Source: Oscillospiraceae bacterium (lineage in GTDB: Bacteria > Bacillota > Clostridia > Oscillospirales > Ruminococcaceae). From it: a DNA stretch of 57,319 nucleotides. The number at the start of each line of letters is the position of its first letter. Within the stretch, counting starts at the first letter, position 1. Under the pieces are notes generated by a model, which saw only the letters and a list, made by a program, of their open reading frames with translations, ran no database searches and was not told where the DNA came from. Below are positions 36,025-45,227 of this stretch, one piece after another. Where the stretch lies: contig JAFYSU010000020.1 in assembly GCA_017559185.1 (NCBI GenBank), positions 1-57,319 on the forward strand, written 5' to 3'. The position numbers were made by a program, and so were the translations under genes.

Positions 36025-36063
36025 AATATACCGCCTGCTGCAGTATGCATCAGGCGGTATATT
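36025..36063 (-). terminator. Terminator of the gntR-type gene
   Basis: The 13-bp stem AATATACCGCCTG / CAGGCGGTATATT lies after the stop. The T run is weak but present on the minus strand (TTTTATT). Confidence 0.75.
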
Positions 36064-36081
36064 TTGGCAATTTATTTTGAA

Positions 36082-36831
36082 TTAGAACTTTTTGCGAAGA
36101 ATTTTAAAGTTAAAAAATTCAGTATAATAGGAAATCGAATACAAAACGGGATGAGTTGGTCGTGAGTAGCTGCGTTCCTCCATTTTGAGCAGTGCGTTTT
36201 CATTACTGCAGTTCAGCATACGGCGTATTTCCGCAGGCCCTATAACAGGGGTTATCTCAGTAACATCTGTAGCTACGGTCAATCCGCAGCAGCGTTCAAG
36301 AATATCAAAAATAGGTTCAGACCAATTTATTTCGTGAAGCTCAATTCCACTGAACATTTCGGCGGAAAGGTAGTCGGATGAGTATATAACGGGAATGTTG
36401 TTTGCTAATATTCTTTTATCGCATTTTATAAGTGTTGCTCCCGATTTAATTCCAAGTGCAGCAGCAATGTGTTCGGATGCCGAAACAAGCGATACATGAA
36501 GCAGGTCAGTGTGAGGAATGTGACCGCCTTCGCGAATAAGGTCGGAGTATTCCAGTTTTAAGTCAAGGCGATGTGTCATATTAACAACGCTGCGATTTAT
36601 TACTGTGCCAATTCCGCGAACACGCTCGATAAAACCTTCACGCTCAATGTCAGAGAGGGAATCGCGTATTACCGTACGGCTTACCCCAAGCATATTTGCA
36701 AGCTCCATTTCGGATGGAAGTTTTTTGCAGTTTGAAAAAATACCGCTTTTCAGTTCACGCATAAGCAGTGTGCTTACTTGTGCTGACATCAGTTTTCCGC
36801 CAAAATGCGGCAAAGCTTGCATTGACTCCAT
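36082..36831 (-). CDS. GntR-family regulator with UTRA domain (HutC/FarR type)
   Basis: A 249-residue regulator. The winged helix lies at about residues 15-75 (LPSEMELANMLGVSRTVIRD, EGFIERVRGIGTVI). A C-terminal UTRA ligand-binding domain follows (about 95-245, IPVIYSSDYLSAEMF, LKMEERSYSRPTHPVLYSI). ATG 36831 has AAGGAG upstream; the frame extends 48 nt further without one. It sits 159 nt after fbp on the same strand. Ligand and targets are unknown; the sugar-phosphate gene next door and the nucleoside operon are candidates by position only. Confidence 0.9.
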   Translation of the reverse strand: MESMQALPHFGGKLMSAQVSTLLMRELKSGIFSNCKKLPSEMELANMLGVSRTVIRDSLSDIEREGFIERVRGIGTVINRSVVNMTHRLDLKLEYSDLIREGGHIPHTDLLHVSLVSASEHIAAALGIKSGATLIKCDKRILANNIPVIYSSDYLSAEMFSGIELHEINWSEPIFDILERCCGLTVATDVTEITPVIGPAEIRRMLNCSNENALLKMEERSYSRPTHPVLYSISYYTEFFNFKILRKKF

Positions 36832-36940
36832 GTGTAGTTTCTCCTTGGCTGTTTTTGTGTAATATAGAAAGTATATCAAAAAACTGTAAAGTTGACAATC
36901 ACCTGAGGAAAAAAATAGTTTTTTGTATGTCGTACAAATA

Positions 36941-36982
36941 CAACTGCCCCCTTAATCGAATACACGAAAAGGGGGCAGTTAA
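36941..36982 (-). terminator. Hairpin after fbp
   Basis: AACTGCCCCCTT pairs with AAGGGGGCAGTT around a long loop. The T tract on the minus strand is poor, so read-through into the gntR-type gene is possible. Confidence 0.5.
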
Positions 36983-36989
36983 AAATAAG

Positions 36990-38966
36990 TTATCGGCTTT
37001 CGGATATTTTACCGCTTACATAGGCTTCAAGGAGCATTTTAAGGTCTTCAATATCAGCCTTAAGCTTTGCGCCTGCATCTGTATCGGCAACGGTCATGCG
37101 GTTGGATGCACGCTGCGAAATTATTACGGAAGAAAGAATGTCCGTGTTGTTTTGTATGCAGCTTTCGGCAGATTCAAAAGGCTCGTGAGCAACAAGCCGC
37201 ATGCCAACAGAATTGTAAATGAGAGTATATCCCGCAATGCCTGTGGTTTTGTGATAAGCACGCGAAAAACCACCGTCAATGTTTATAAGCTTGCCTTCGG
37301 CTTTAACCGGATTTTCCCCTTGAACATATTTAACGGGGATATGACCGTTTATTATGTGGGAATATTCATCGAAACAGCCGAATTCGTTAAGAACACGAAT
37401 ACAGGTATTTTTATTGTCGATGTGTTTGTAGTAAGGGTCTTTGGGTTCATTCCAAGCTGTTTTGTCGGCAATAAAGCAGCGTTCAAAGGTAGTCATTTTT
37501 TCCTTGCCGAATATTGGGGCATATTTTCCGCACCACAAAAACCAAATGAAATCTTCGCCAAATATCTTTTCTTCCGAACCGGGCATGCTGTAATAGCCTT
37601 GGCGTGCGGTAAGGTCGGCATAGTCAAACAACGCCTTACCGCTGTATTTCTTGCCGTTAAAGGTGAATTCACGGAAGCTGCCGTCATCGTTCATAGGTAC
37701 ACAGGCATGCAGCAAAAGATTGGAATTGTAAATTGTGTAAATGCTGCCCTTTGCGTAAAGAAAACGCGCATGAGACTGCAGCTTTTCACTGAGCAAAAAT
37801 GCTGTTTTAAGCTGTCTTACAAGCTCTTCTTCCTCTTCGGAAAGGCGGTAAGGGTCGGCAGGGTCAATGGTTGGCAGATAGCAATCACGCATATCGTAAA
37901 CCGTTCCGTCAATGGTAAGTGTTTTGTTTTCGTAGTCTATTTTGTGGAGCAGTTTTCTGTCCTCCATGCCGAATTCAGGATGACGGTCAATAATCTGGCC
38001 TTCCAGTTTAAACAGTATTATGGAAACTGCCTTGTGCATTCTTGCAGCCATTGTGATATCTTTTGGGGTTACATTATCGGAGCTGTTGAGCTTTGGATTA
38101 AACGCCGAACAATCGCTGTTGCCGTATACTTCGTTTGCAAATATGGCCAAAGGTCTCAAATTAATTCCGTAGCCGGTTTCAAGAACTTCAAGATTGTTGT
38201 AGTTTACCGATGTTTTAAGAACACACATTATGCAAGCTTCGCTTCCGGCAGCGGCACCCATCCACAAAATATCGTGATTTCCCCACTGTATATCAACCGA
38301 GTGGTGTTCCATAAGGAGGTCCAAAACCTTGTCGGCACGAGGACCACGGTCAAAAATATCGCCAACAATGTGCAAGTGGTCAACGGTAAGGCGTTTTATT
38401 GTTTTGCTGATGGATTTAATGAATTCGTCAGCTTGGTTTATATCTATAATGGTGGAAATGATGTTTTCGTAGTACTGTTCCTTGTTGGTGTTATTTCCTA
38501 CAGTTGCATGAAGCAGCTCGTCAAGAATGTACTCAAAGCCTTTGGGCAAGGCCTTGCGCACTTTTGAACGAGTATATTTGGACGAAACAAGACGGCATAC
38601 ATCAAGCAGGCGGTTAATGGTTACAGTGTACCAATCACGCATATCGGTACAGCTTTTTTTTACCTCTTCAAGCTTTTGCTTGGGGTAATAAATAAGTGTT
38701 GCAAGAGATGCGCGTTCCTTTGCTGAAACACTGTTTGAAAAAAGCATGTCGATTTTTTCTTTTATAACACCGGAAGAATTGTTAAGAATATGCAGGAATG
38801 CTTCATATTCGGCGTGAATGTCGGACATGAAGTGCTCGGTACCTTTAGGCAATGCCAGAATAGCACTCAGGTTAACTATTTCGGTGCTTACATCCTTAAC
38901 GGTTGGGTATTGCCTTGAAAGCATTTTTATGTAACGCAGGTCGTTGGAGGCATTTAATTCTTGCAT
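36990..38966 (-). CDS. fbp: Fructose-1,6-bisphosphatase, class III
   Basis: A 658-residue gluconeogenic enzyme of the Firmicutes-type class III family, which removes the 1-phosphate from fructose 1,6-bisphosphate. It belongs to the metallophosphatase fold: MSDIHAEYEAF near residue 48, GDIFDRGPRADKV near 200, QWGNHDILWMG and NGHIPVKYVQGENP. The size matches B. subtilis Fbp. ATG 38966 has AAGGAG upstream. A 599-codon frame on the other strand is a shadow of this gene. Confidence 0.97.
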   Translation of the reverse strand: MQELNASNDLRYIKMLSRQYPTVKDVSTEIVNLSAILALPKGTEHFMSDIHAEYEAFLHILNNSSGVIKEKIDMLFSNSVSAKERASLATLIYYPKQKLEEVKKSCTDMRDWYTVTINRLLDVCRLVSSKYTRSKVRKALPKGFEYILDELLHATVGNNTNKEQYYENIISTIIDINQADEFIKSISKTIKRLTVDHLHIVGDIFDRGPRADKVLDLLMEHHSVDIQWGNHDILWMGAAAGSEACIMCVLKTSVNYNNLEVLETGYGINLRPLAIFANEVYGNSDCSAFNPKLNSSDNVTPKDITMAARMHKAVSIILFKLEGQIIDRHPEFGMEDRKLLHKIDYENKTLTIDGTVYDMRDCYLPTIDPADPYRLSEEEEELVRQLKTAFLLSEKLQSHARFLYAKGSIYTIYNSNLLLHACVPMNDDGSFREFTFNGKKYSGKALFDYADLTARQGYYSMPGSEEKIFGEDFIWFLWCGKYAPIFGKEKMTTFERCFIADKTAWNEPKDPYYKHIDNKNTCIRVLNEFGCFDEYSHIINGHIPVKYVQGENPVKAEGKLINIDGGFSRAYHKTTGIAGYTLIYNSVGMRLVAHEPFESAESCIQNNTDILSSVIISQRASNRMTVADTDAGAKLKADIEDLKMLLEAYVSGKISESR

Positions 38967-39207
38967 TATAACAACTCCTTAATTATAAATAGTATATGTA
39001 GTTCCCAAAAAGTTTGGGGTGAAGTGCATACACCTTAATTATAAATAACACTCTGTGAAAAAACAAGAAAAATAAAGCTGCAAAACAGTTTACAGCGGCA
39101 AAAGCTGTAAAGTAATACTAATTTTAAAGTTCAACATAAAAAACGAGTGAATTTTGTTCAGTCGTTATCAAAATTATACCATGGTACGACACAATTTTTG
39201 AATTTTA

Positions 39208-39236
39208 TTGACACTTGTGCATTACTTTGTTAGTAT
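39208..39236 (+). promoter_or_regulatory. Promoter of the nucleoside transporter operon
   Basis: A perfect TTGACA and TAGTAT are 17 nt apart, about 90 nt before the purine aptamer. The remaining sequence between fbp and this promoter (38967-39207) shows no gene. Confidence 0.7.
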
Positions 39237-39327
39237 TATAAAGAAGTATTCTGCGTTATTTTAGAAAATAGAAAGCGATAAAAAACGCAGTTTTATTTCG
39301 GGCAAATCACAAAAACTGCAACATAAT

Positions 39328-39398
39328 GCTTATATAATTTCTGAAATATGGTCAGAAAGTTTCTACTCGGCTACCGCAATATTGCCTGGCTATAAGCA
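39328..39398 (+). promoter_or_regulatory. Purine (guanine-type) riboswitch
   Basis: P1 TGCTTAT/ATAAGCA encloses the conserved junctions: ATATAATTTCTGAAATATGG, then AGTTTCTAC, a P3 arm with ACCGCAATATT loop, and GGCTATA. The base-pairing discriminator just before TATA is C (39390), as in guanine or hypoxanthine sensors; adenine sensors have U. A hairpin AAAGGCAAGTG/CACTTGCCTTT at 39426-39451 follows as a likely terminator, although its T tract is interrupted (ATATATTC). Confidence 0.92.
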
Positions 39399-39517
39399 CT
39401 GTTTTACAGCGTGCAAAAATGGTTTAAAGGCAAGTGGGGACACTTGCCTTTATATATTCATTTGTCAAATTTGGGCTTTATACCCCCAAAAAAGACCGAA
39501 AATGGAGGAAGATTAAA

Positions 39518-40648
39518 ATGGTTAAAAAAGCATTGGCACTTCTGCTGGCTGCAGGTATGGCATTTGCGACAGTTGGCTGCGGAGGCTCCGCACCTGCTGA
39601 AGAAGCAGCACCTGCCGAAACACCTGCTGCAGAAGCTTCCGCAGGTATTCCAAAAGAAGATATCAAAGTCGGATTTTTGTATGTAGGTCCTATTGGTGAC
39701 GAGGGTTATTCCTATGCTCACAATCAGGGCAGACTGCAGCTGGAAGAAGAACTTGGCGTTGAAACAGTTTATGTTGAAAATGTACCTGAAAGCGCAGACT
39801 GCGAAAAGGTTATTCGTGACCTTATCGACCAGGGCTGCAATGTTATCTACGCAACAAGCTTTGGTCATGGTGAATGGGCTTACAATGTAGCTCAGGAATT
39901 CCCTGATGTATACTTTGGTCATGGTACAGGCTATCTGCAGGGCGACAACTTCTCCAACTACATGGGAAGAGTTTACGAAGCAAGATACCTTGCAGGTATT
40001 GCAGCAGGTATGAAATCCGCTGAAGGCAAAATCGGTTATGTTGCTGCTATGCCAATTCCTGAAGTAATCCGCGGTCTTAACGCATTTACTTTGGGTGTTC
40101 GTTCCGTTAATCCGGAAGCTACCGTTGAAGTTAAATGGACAAACTCCTGGTATGACCCAACAATGGAAAAAGCTGCTGCTGTTGAACTGCTCAATAATGG
40201 CTGCGATGTAATTGCACAGCACTGTGACTCCACAGGTCCACAGATTGCTGCACAGGAAAAAGGCGTGTTTGCAGTTGGCTACAATGCTCCAACATACAAC
40301 GCTGCTCCAAATGCATACCTGACAGCTCCTCTGTTCCATTGGGGTGAATTCTATGTATCCGATGTTCAGAGCATCATCGACGGTACATGGCAGTCCCAGT
40401 CCTACTGGACAGGTTTGGCTACAGGCATGGTATCCCTTGACGAGCTTTCCGCTAACTGTGCTGAAGGCACTGCTGAAGCAGTTGACGCTGCAAGACAGCA
40501 GATTATCGACGGTTCTCTGTTTGTATTCACAGGTCCGCTGAAAGACAATACCGGTGCTGAAAGAGTTGCTGAAGGCGTTCAGATGACTGATGCAGAAATG
40601 TTGTCTATGGATTGGCTGGTAGAAGGTGTAATCGGTACTGTTGGCTGA
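39518..40648 (+). CDS. BMP-family nucleoside-binding lipoprotein of an ABC transporter
   Basis: A 376-residue exported lipoprotein. The lipobox is VGC after a hydrophobic signal, followed by an Ala/Glu/Pro-rich spacer and the BMP (PnrA/Med) fold: VGFLYVGPIGDEGYSYAHNQ, DLIDQGCNVIYATSFGHGEW and GKIGYVAAMPIPEVIRGLNA. Family members bind purine nucleosides. ATG 39518 has TGGAGG. It is the first gene after the riboswitch, followed by the ATPase and two permeases, consistent with nucleoside uptake under guanine control. Confidence 0.93.
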   Translation: MVKKALALLLAAGMAFATVGCGGSAPAEEAAPAETPAAEASAGIPKEDIKVGFLYVGPIGDEGYSYAHNQGRLQLEEELGVETVYVENVPESADCEKVIRDLIDQGCNVIYATSFGHGEWAYNVAQEFPDVYFGHGTGYLQGDNFSNYMGRVYEARYLAGIAAGMKSAEGKIGYVAAMPIPEVIRGLNAFTLGVRSVNPEATVEVKWTNSWYDPTMEKAAAVELLNNGCDVIAQHCDSTGPQIAAQEKGVFAVGYNAPTYNAAPNAYLTAPLFHWGEFYVSDVQSIIDGTWQSQSYWTGLATGMVSLDELSANCAEGTAEAVDAARQQIIDGSLFVFTGPLKDNTGAERVAEGVQMTDAEMLSMDWLVEGVIGTVG

Positions 40649-40817
40649 TTTTACACTGATTAAATGAGAACTGACAGGAGGGTTTTGCAAAAATAATGCA
40701 AGACTCTCCTGTTATTGTAATTTTATGGGGCTTGCCGTAAGAGCAGTTTTTCGGAACTTATAATTCCGAAAATGTGTTTTTACTGCAAGTTTTGAAAAGT
40801 GCAGCAGGGAGGAACAA

Positions 40818-42353
40818 ATGGAAAAGGAAGTTTTTATTAAGCTTGAAAACATTTCGAAAACTTTTGGACCCGTAAAAGCAAACCGAAACATTAACCTTGA
40901 ACTGCGTAAGGGGGAAATCCATGCGCTTTTGGGTGAAAACGGTTCGGGAAAAAGTACACTGATGAATATTTTGTCCGGGATATATTCTCCGGACGGCGGC
41001 AGTATTATGCTTGACGGCAAGCAGGTGGCTTTTGACTCTCCAAAAGAAGCGATTGAAGCTGGTATTGGTATGGTGCATCAGCACTTTAAGCTGGTAGATG
41101 TACTTTCGGCACAGGAAAATATAATTGCAGGTCAATGCAAGGGTGTTTTTATCAACAAAGCTAAAATGACCGAAAGCATCCTTACCATCTGCAAAAAATA
41201 TGGTCTTACCGTTAATCCTAATAAAAAAATCTATAATATGTCTGTTAGTGAAAAACAGACAGTAGAAATAATCAAGGTGCTTTACCGTGGGGCTAAGGTG
41301 CTTATTCTTGACGAGCCTACTGCCGTACTGACACCGCAGGAAACTCGTGTCCTGTTCGAAATTATGCGCAACATGAAGCGTGAAGGCTGCGCAGTTGTAA
41401 TCATAACCCACAAAATGAACGAAGTAATGGAAATAAGCGACCGTGTTACCGTTCTTCGCAAGGGTGAAAGCATTGCAACTATTGATACATCATCGGCAAC
41501 ACCGGAACAGCTTACAGAACTCATGGTTGGCAAGGCAATAGACCTTGACCTTGAACGCGTGCAGGTAGACCCTGCTCTTGTGAAAGAGGTGCTGAAGGTT
41601 GAAAATCTTACAGTGCTTAACGGTGAACGCCGCGAAGCTGTTAGCAATGTGAGCTTTACATTGTCCGGCGGTGAAATACTTGGTGTTGCAGGTATTGCCG
41701 ACAGCGGACAAAAAGAGCTTTGCGAAGCTATTACAGGCATGATGAAAATTAAAAGCGGCAAGGTTGTTTTTAAAGGTGAAAATATTGTAGGATTAAGTCC
41801 TCGTGACATAATAAAACGCGGTGTAAGCCTTAGCTTTGTTCCCGAAGACCGATTGGGAATGGGGCTTGTTGCGGGCATGAATATTATTGACAATGTACTG
41901 CTTAAATCTTACCAAAATATGCCGGGACTTTTTGTCGACCGTAAAGAGGGTAGGAAAAAAGCTGAAGAAATAGTACAGCGTTTTGACATAAGCACACCCG
42001 GTACAAACCAAATTGTAAAGCGTCTTTCGGGCGGTAACATTCAAAAGGTTTTGCTTGGTCGTGAAATAGACCTTGAACCTGAACTTTTGATTACTGCGTA
42101 CCCTGTTCGCGGTCTTGATATTGGTGCATCATACAACATTTACGATGTGCTCAATCAGCAAAAGCAAAAAGGTGTTGCGGTGTTGTTTATAGGCGAGGAC
42201 TTGGATGTCCTGCTTGGTTTGTGTGACCGTCTTATGGTTATGCATAACGGTAAGATAATGGATATTGTAGACCCTAAAAAGATAACTAAGGACGAGGTTG
42301 GCATGCTTATGGTTGGCCGCAGACCGGAAGGAGGCGAGCTGTATTATGATTAA
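40818..42353 (+). CDS. Nucleoside ABC transporter ATPase, two cassettes
   Basis: A 511-residue protein with fused ATP-binding domains as in NupA/YufO and RbsA. Domain 1 has Walker A GENGSGKSTLMN, a degenerate signature (MSVSEKQTVEI) and Walker B LILDEPTAVL. Domain 2 has a degenerate Walker A (GIADSGQKE), the signature LSGGNIQKV and LITAYPVRGLDIGA, where the usual catalytic Glu region is altered. Only one site is thus likely to be fully hydrolytic, normal for the family. ATG 40818 follows GGGAGG. Confidence 0.94.
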   Translation: MEKEVFIKLENISKTFGPVKANRNINLELRKGEIHALLGENGSGKSTLMNILSGIYSPDGGSIMLDGKQVAFDSPKEAIEAGIGMVHQHFKLVDVLSAQENIIAGQCKGVFINKAKMTESILTICKKYGLTVNPNKKIYNMSVSEKQTVEIIKVLYRGAKVLILDEPTAVLTPQETRVLFEIMRNMKREGCAVVIITHKMNEVMEISDRVTVLRKGESIATIDTSSATPEQLTELMVGKAIDLDLERVQVDPALVKEVLKVENLTVLNGERREAVSNVSFTLSGGEILGVAGIADSGQKELCEAITGMMKIKSGKVVFKGENIVGLSPRDIIKRGVSLSFVPEDRLGMGLVAGMNIIDNVLLKSYQNMPGLFVDRKEGRKKAEEIVQRFDISTPGTNQIVKRLSGGNIQKVLLGREIDLEPELLITAYPVRGLDIGASYNIYDVLNQQKQKGVAVLFIGEDLDVLLGLCDRLMVMHNGKIMDIVDPKKITKDEVGMLMVGRRPEGGELYYD

Positions 42354-43422
42354 GGTTGTAAAGAAAAACGAAGCGTCTGCTTTGCAGGCAAATCTTCTCA
42401 GAATAGGCTCGTGTTTGGCGGCTTTGTTGGCGGCAGCTATGCTCATGTCGCTGTTGGGATATAACCCGCTTGTGGTTTACAGTGAAATATTTAAAGGTGC
42501 AACAGGTACGCTTTATCGTTTTCAGGAAACTGTAAATAAAGCTATTCCGTTGGTTATTTTGTCGCTTGGTATTTCGGTTTCCGAACGCATGAAGTTTTCC
42601 AACATCGGTGCTGAAGGTCAGTTTTATGTAGGTGCGCTTGCCGCTACATTTTTGGCTTTTAATCTTCCGGAAAATATTCCTGCTGTGGTAATGCTTCCTT
42701 TAATGATGACAGCAGCTGTTGTTGCAGGCGGGCTTTGGTGCTTGTTTCCTGCAATGTTAAAGGTTCGTTTTGGCACAAGCGAAACACTTGTAACCCTTAT
42801 GATGAACTATATTGCAATAAAATGGGTATCTTATCTGCAATACGGCCCATGGAAAGACCCAAAAGCGTATGGTTTTCCAAAGATGCCAAAGTTTACTGAA
42901 AATGAAATTATACCAAAGGTGCTTGGTATACATGCAGGCTGGATAATTGCACTTGTGTTGGTTGTTCTGGTATATCTGCTCATAAGCAAATCAAAACTGG
43001 GGTATGAAATTTCGGTTTTGGGTGAAAACGAGCAGACAGCAAAATATGTCGGAATGAATACAACTAAAATTTTGCTTATTGCGGTGCTTATAAGCGGCGG
43101 TTTGTGCGGTGCAGCAGGGATGATACAGTCTTCGGCTATTGAAAAATCACTCACCGACTCCATGTCGGGTGGTCTTGGCTTTACCGCTATTATTACAGCA
43201 TGGCTTGCACGACTCAGTGCGCCTGCAATCCTGGTGGTTTCGTTCCTTTTTGCAATGCTTTTGCAGGGAAGCTCGTATCTGCAAACAGCTTTGCAGATTC
43301 CCGCCGCCGCAGCAGAGCTTTTGCAGGGCATAATTTTGTTCTTCGTTTTGGCAAGTGAGTTTTTCACCCAGTATAAATTTGTTGTGAAAAAGTCTTCTAA
43401 AGGAAAGGGGGCAGCAGTATGA
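42346..43422 (+). CDS. Nucleoside ABC transporter permease 1
   Basis: A 358-residue inner-membrane protein of the BPD_transp_2 family (YufP/NupB-like) with about ten hydrophobic segments. The cytoplasmic loop SERMKFSNIGAEGQFYVGAL and GENEQTAKYVGMN are typical. ATG 42346 overlaps the ATPase stop by 8 nt, with GAAGGAGG upstream, so the two are translationally coupled. An earlier in-frame start at 42298 would overlap the previous gene more and lacks a ribosome site. Confidence 0.93.
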   Translation: MIKVVKKNEASALQANLLRIGSCLAALLAAAMLMSLLGYNPLVVYSEIFKGATGTLYRFQETVNKAIPLVILSLGISVSERMKFSNIGAEGQFYVGALAATFLAFNLPENIPAVVMLPLMMTAAVVAGGLWCLFPAMLKVRFGTSETLVTLMMNYIAIKWVSYLQYGPWKDPKAYGFPKMPKFTENEIIPKVLGIHAGWIIALVLVVLVYLLISKSKLGYEISVLGENEQTAKYVGMNTTKILLIAVLISGGLCGAAGMIQSSAIEKSLTDSMSGGLGFTAIITAWLARLSAPAILVVSFLFAMLLQGSSYLQTALQIPAAAAELLQGIILFFVLASEFFTQYKFVVKKSSKGKGAAV

Positions 43423-44381
43423 GTTGGCTTAATGCTGTTGAATTGTTTTTACAGACAGCCGTTCAAATGGGTACACCGCTGCTGTTCGGAACCCTTGGCG
43501 GAATTTTGAGCGAAAAGGTAGGACACCTTAACCTTGGCGTTGAAGGTATGATGCTCATGGGTGCTGTAATGGGCTTTCAGGTAGGTGTGCTTACGGGAAA
43601 TCCTGCGTTGGCAGTGCTTGCAGCAGGCTTGGCGGGTATGATTGGTGCACTTATCTATGCCGTAATTACCATTACATTCATGGGTAATCAGGTTGTAACA
43701 GGTCTTGCGCTTACCATTTTCGGAACAGGTTTTTCCAGTTTTATAGGTGCAGGCTTGTCGGGTGTATCGCTCCCCGAAAATGTGCAGGCTTCGCTGGCAG
43801 CGGTAAACATTCCGCTTTTAAGCAAGATACCATTCTTTGGTCCAATATTCTTCCAACAGAGCCTTTATTCCTTGTCGGCACTGGTGTTGGCTGTACTGCT
43901 GTATGTTTACCTTAACAAAACACGCTACGGACTCAACATGAGAATGGTAGGGGAAAATCCGTCCGCTGCCGAAGCTTCGGGTATAAATGCTACACTTTAC
44001 AAATATGTTCACATTCTTGCAGGCGGCTTTTGCTGCGGCTTGGGCGGTGCATTTTTGACACTGGTATTTGTTCCTCGCTGGCAGGACAACATTACCGCAG
44101 GTCAGGGTTGGATTGCGGTAGCACTTGTAATTTTTGCAACATGGAATCCACTTAAGGCAATATTCGGTGCATATTTCTTTGGTATGCTGCGTGGCTTGGG
44201 CTTCAAGCTGCAAAGCGGTATTCCAATCTTTGGGCATAATGTAGTTATTCCTGCGCAAATTTTGGATATGCTTCCTTATATAATGACAATTGCGGTTTTG
44301 GTGTTCATTACCATGAACAAGAAAAAGGAAAATCAGGCTCCTGCATGGCTGGGCAGCCCATATTTCCGTGAAGAGAGATAA
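43419..44381 (+). CDS. Nucleoside ABC transporter permease 2
   Basis: A 320-residue membrane protein (YufQ/NupC-like) with eight to nine hydrophobic segments and the loop GGILSEKVGHLNLGVEGMML that recurs in this family. It overlaps permease 1 by ATGA, the classic coupling overlap, and closes the BMP-ATPase-permease-permease operon. The strong terminator-like stem at 44386 follows. Confidence 0.94.
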   Translation: MSWLNAVELFLQTAVQMGTPLLFGTLGGILSEKVGHLNLGVEGMMLMGAVMGFQVGVLTGNPALAVLAAGLAGMIGALIYAVITITFMGNQVVTGLALTIFGTGFSSFIGAGLSGVSLPENVQASLAAVNIPLLSKIPFFGPIFFQQSLYSLSALVLAVLLYVYLNKTRYGLNMRMVGENPSAAEASGINATLYKYVHILAGGFCCGLGGAFLTLVFVPRWQDNITAGQGWIAVALVIFATWNPLKAIFGAYFFGMLRGLGFKLQSGIPIFGHNVVIPAQILDMLPYIMTIAVLVFITMNKKKENQAPAWLGSPYFREER

Positions 44382-44385
44382 TGAA

Positions 44386-44423
44386 AAAGGACTTGGTTGG
44401 CGGATAAGCTAACCAAGTCCTTT
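44386..44423 (+). terminator. Stem-loop after the nucleoside transporter operon
   Basis: The perfect 13-bp stem AAAGGACTTGGTT / AACCAAGTCCTTT is followed only by AATCG, so it may stall rather than fully stop transcription into dpnC 25 nt downstream. Confidence 0.7.
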
Positions 44424-44447
44424 AATCGTGGGGTAAGAGGGTTTCTT

Positions 44448-45218
44448 ATGGATATTAATTTTGATAGTAGTATAATTGAGAATTATCAATCAGGAACACA
44501 AATTGCAAGAGTTTTAACTGAAAATTGGATACAGCAAAATATGTATTGCCCACGATGTGGGAATTTACATATCAAACATTTTGAGAATAATCGACCAGTA
44601 GCAGATTTTTTTTGTCCAGCGTGCAAGAATGAATATGAATTGAAAAGTAAGAATGGTATTTTAAAAAATAAAATAAATGATGGTGCTTATCGCACAATGA
44701 TAGAGAGAATAACAAGTAATAATAATCCAGATTTTTTATTTATGAGTTATTCTAAAAAAGAGTTACAGGTAAGAGAACTTATTTTAGTACCAAAGCATTT
44801 TTTTGTTCCAGATATAATAGAAAAACGAAAACCATTAGCAGCAAGTGCTCGGCGTGCAGGATGGGAAGGCTGTAATATTCTAATTGATAAAATTCCTGAA
44901 CAGGGCAAAATTAGGATAATATCAAATGGAGAAGTAATTGATGCAAATGCTGTGATTGGTAAAGTAAATAAAAGCAAGCAGTTTGAAATTAAAGATATAA
45001 ATAGTCGTGGGTGGCTTTTTGATATTTTAAACTGTGTCAATAGGATTCCAAGACAGATATTTACATTAGATGAAATTTATTTTTTTGAAAAAGAATTACA
45101 AACTAAACATCCTAAAAATAATAATATTAAACCTAAAATAAGACAGCAGCTTCAACTATTAAGAGATAAAGGCTTTATAGAATTTGTTGGGAATGGTAAA
45201 TACAGTAAGATAGTTTAG
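44448..45218 (+). CDS. dpnC: DpnI-type restriction endonuclease (cuts methylated GATC)
   Basis: A 256-residue protein resembling pneumococcal DpnI along its whole length. The PD-(D/E)xK nuclease has Asp53, Glu64 and Lys66 (PVADFFC, ELKSK), the same numbering as I recall for DpnI. A structural zinc site is formed by Cys34, Cys37, Cys56 and Cys59. Further shared blocks are NDGAY, RKPLAASARRAGWEGCNI and SRGW. A C-terminal winged helix (IRQQLQLLRDKGFIEFVG) should read the methylated site. DpnI needs N6-methyladenine in GATC and works without a partner methylase. ATG 44448 follows AAGAGGG. The gene is much more AT-rich than its neighbours, which suggests transfer. Confidence 0.95.
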   Translation: MDINFDSSIIENYQSGTQIARVLTENWIQQNMYCPRCGNLHIKHFENNRPVADFFCPACKNEYELKSKNGILKNKINDGAYRTMIERITSNNNPDFLFMSYSKKELQVRELILVPKHFFVPDIIEKRKPLAASARRAGWEGCNILIDKIPEQGKIRIISNGEVIDANAVIGKVNKSKQFEIKDINSRGWLFDILNCVNRIPRQIFTLDEIYFFEKELQTKHPKNNNIKPKIRQQLQLLRDKGFIEFVGNGKYSKIV

Positions 45219-45227
45219 GAGGATATA

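Noticed and set aside
36768..38567. Long 599-codon frame on the plus strand
   Set aside because: It lies wholly opposite fbp, has no ribosome site, and its translation is a Cys/Phe/Val-rich pattern typical of an antisense frame. The fbp product is unmistakable.
39328..39398. 2'-deoxyguanosine or adenine class for the purine aptamer
   Set aside because: The discriminator is C, not U, which rules out adenine, and the J2/3 sequence GTTTCTAC is that of the guanine class.
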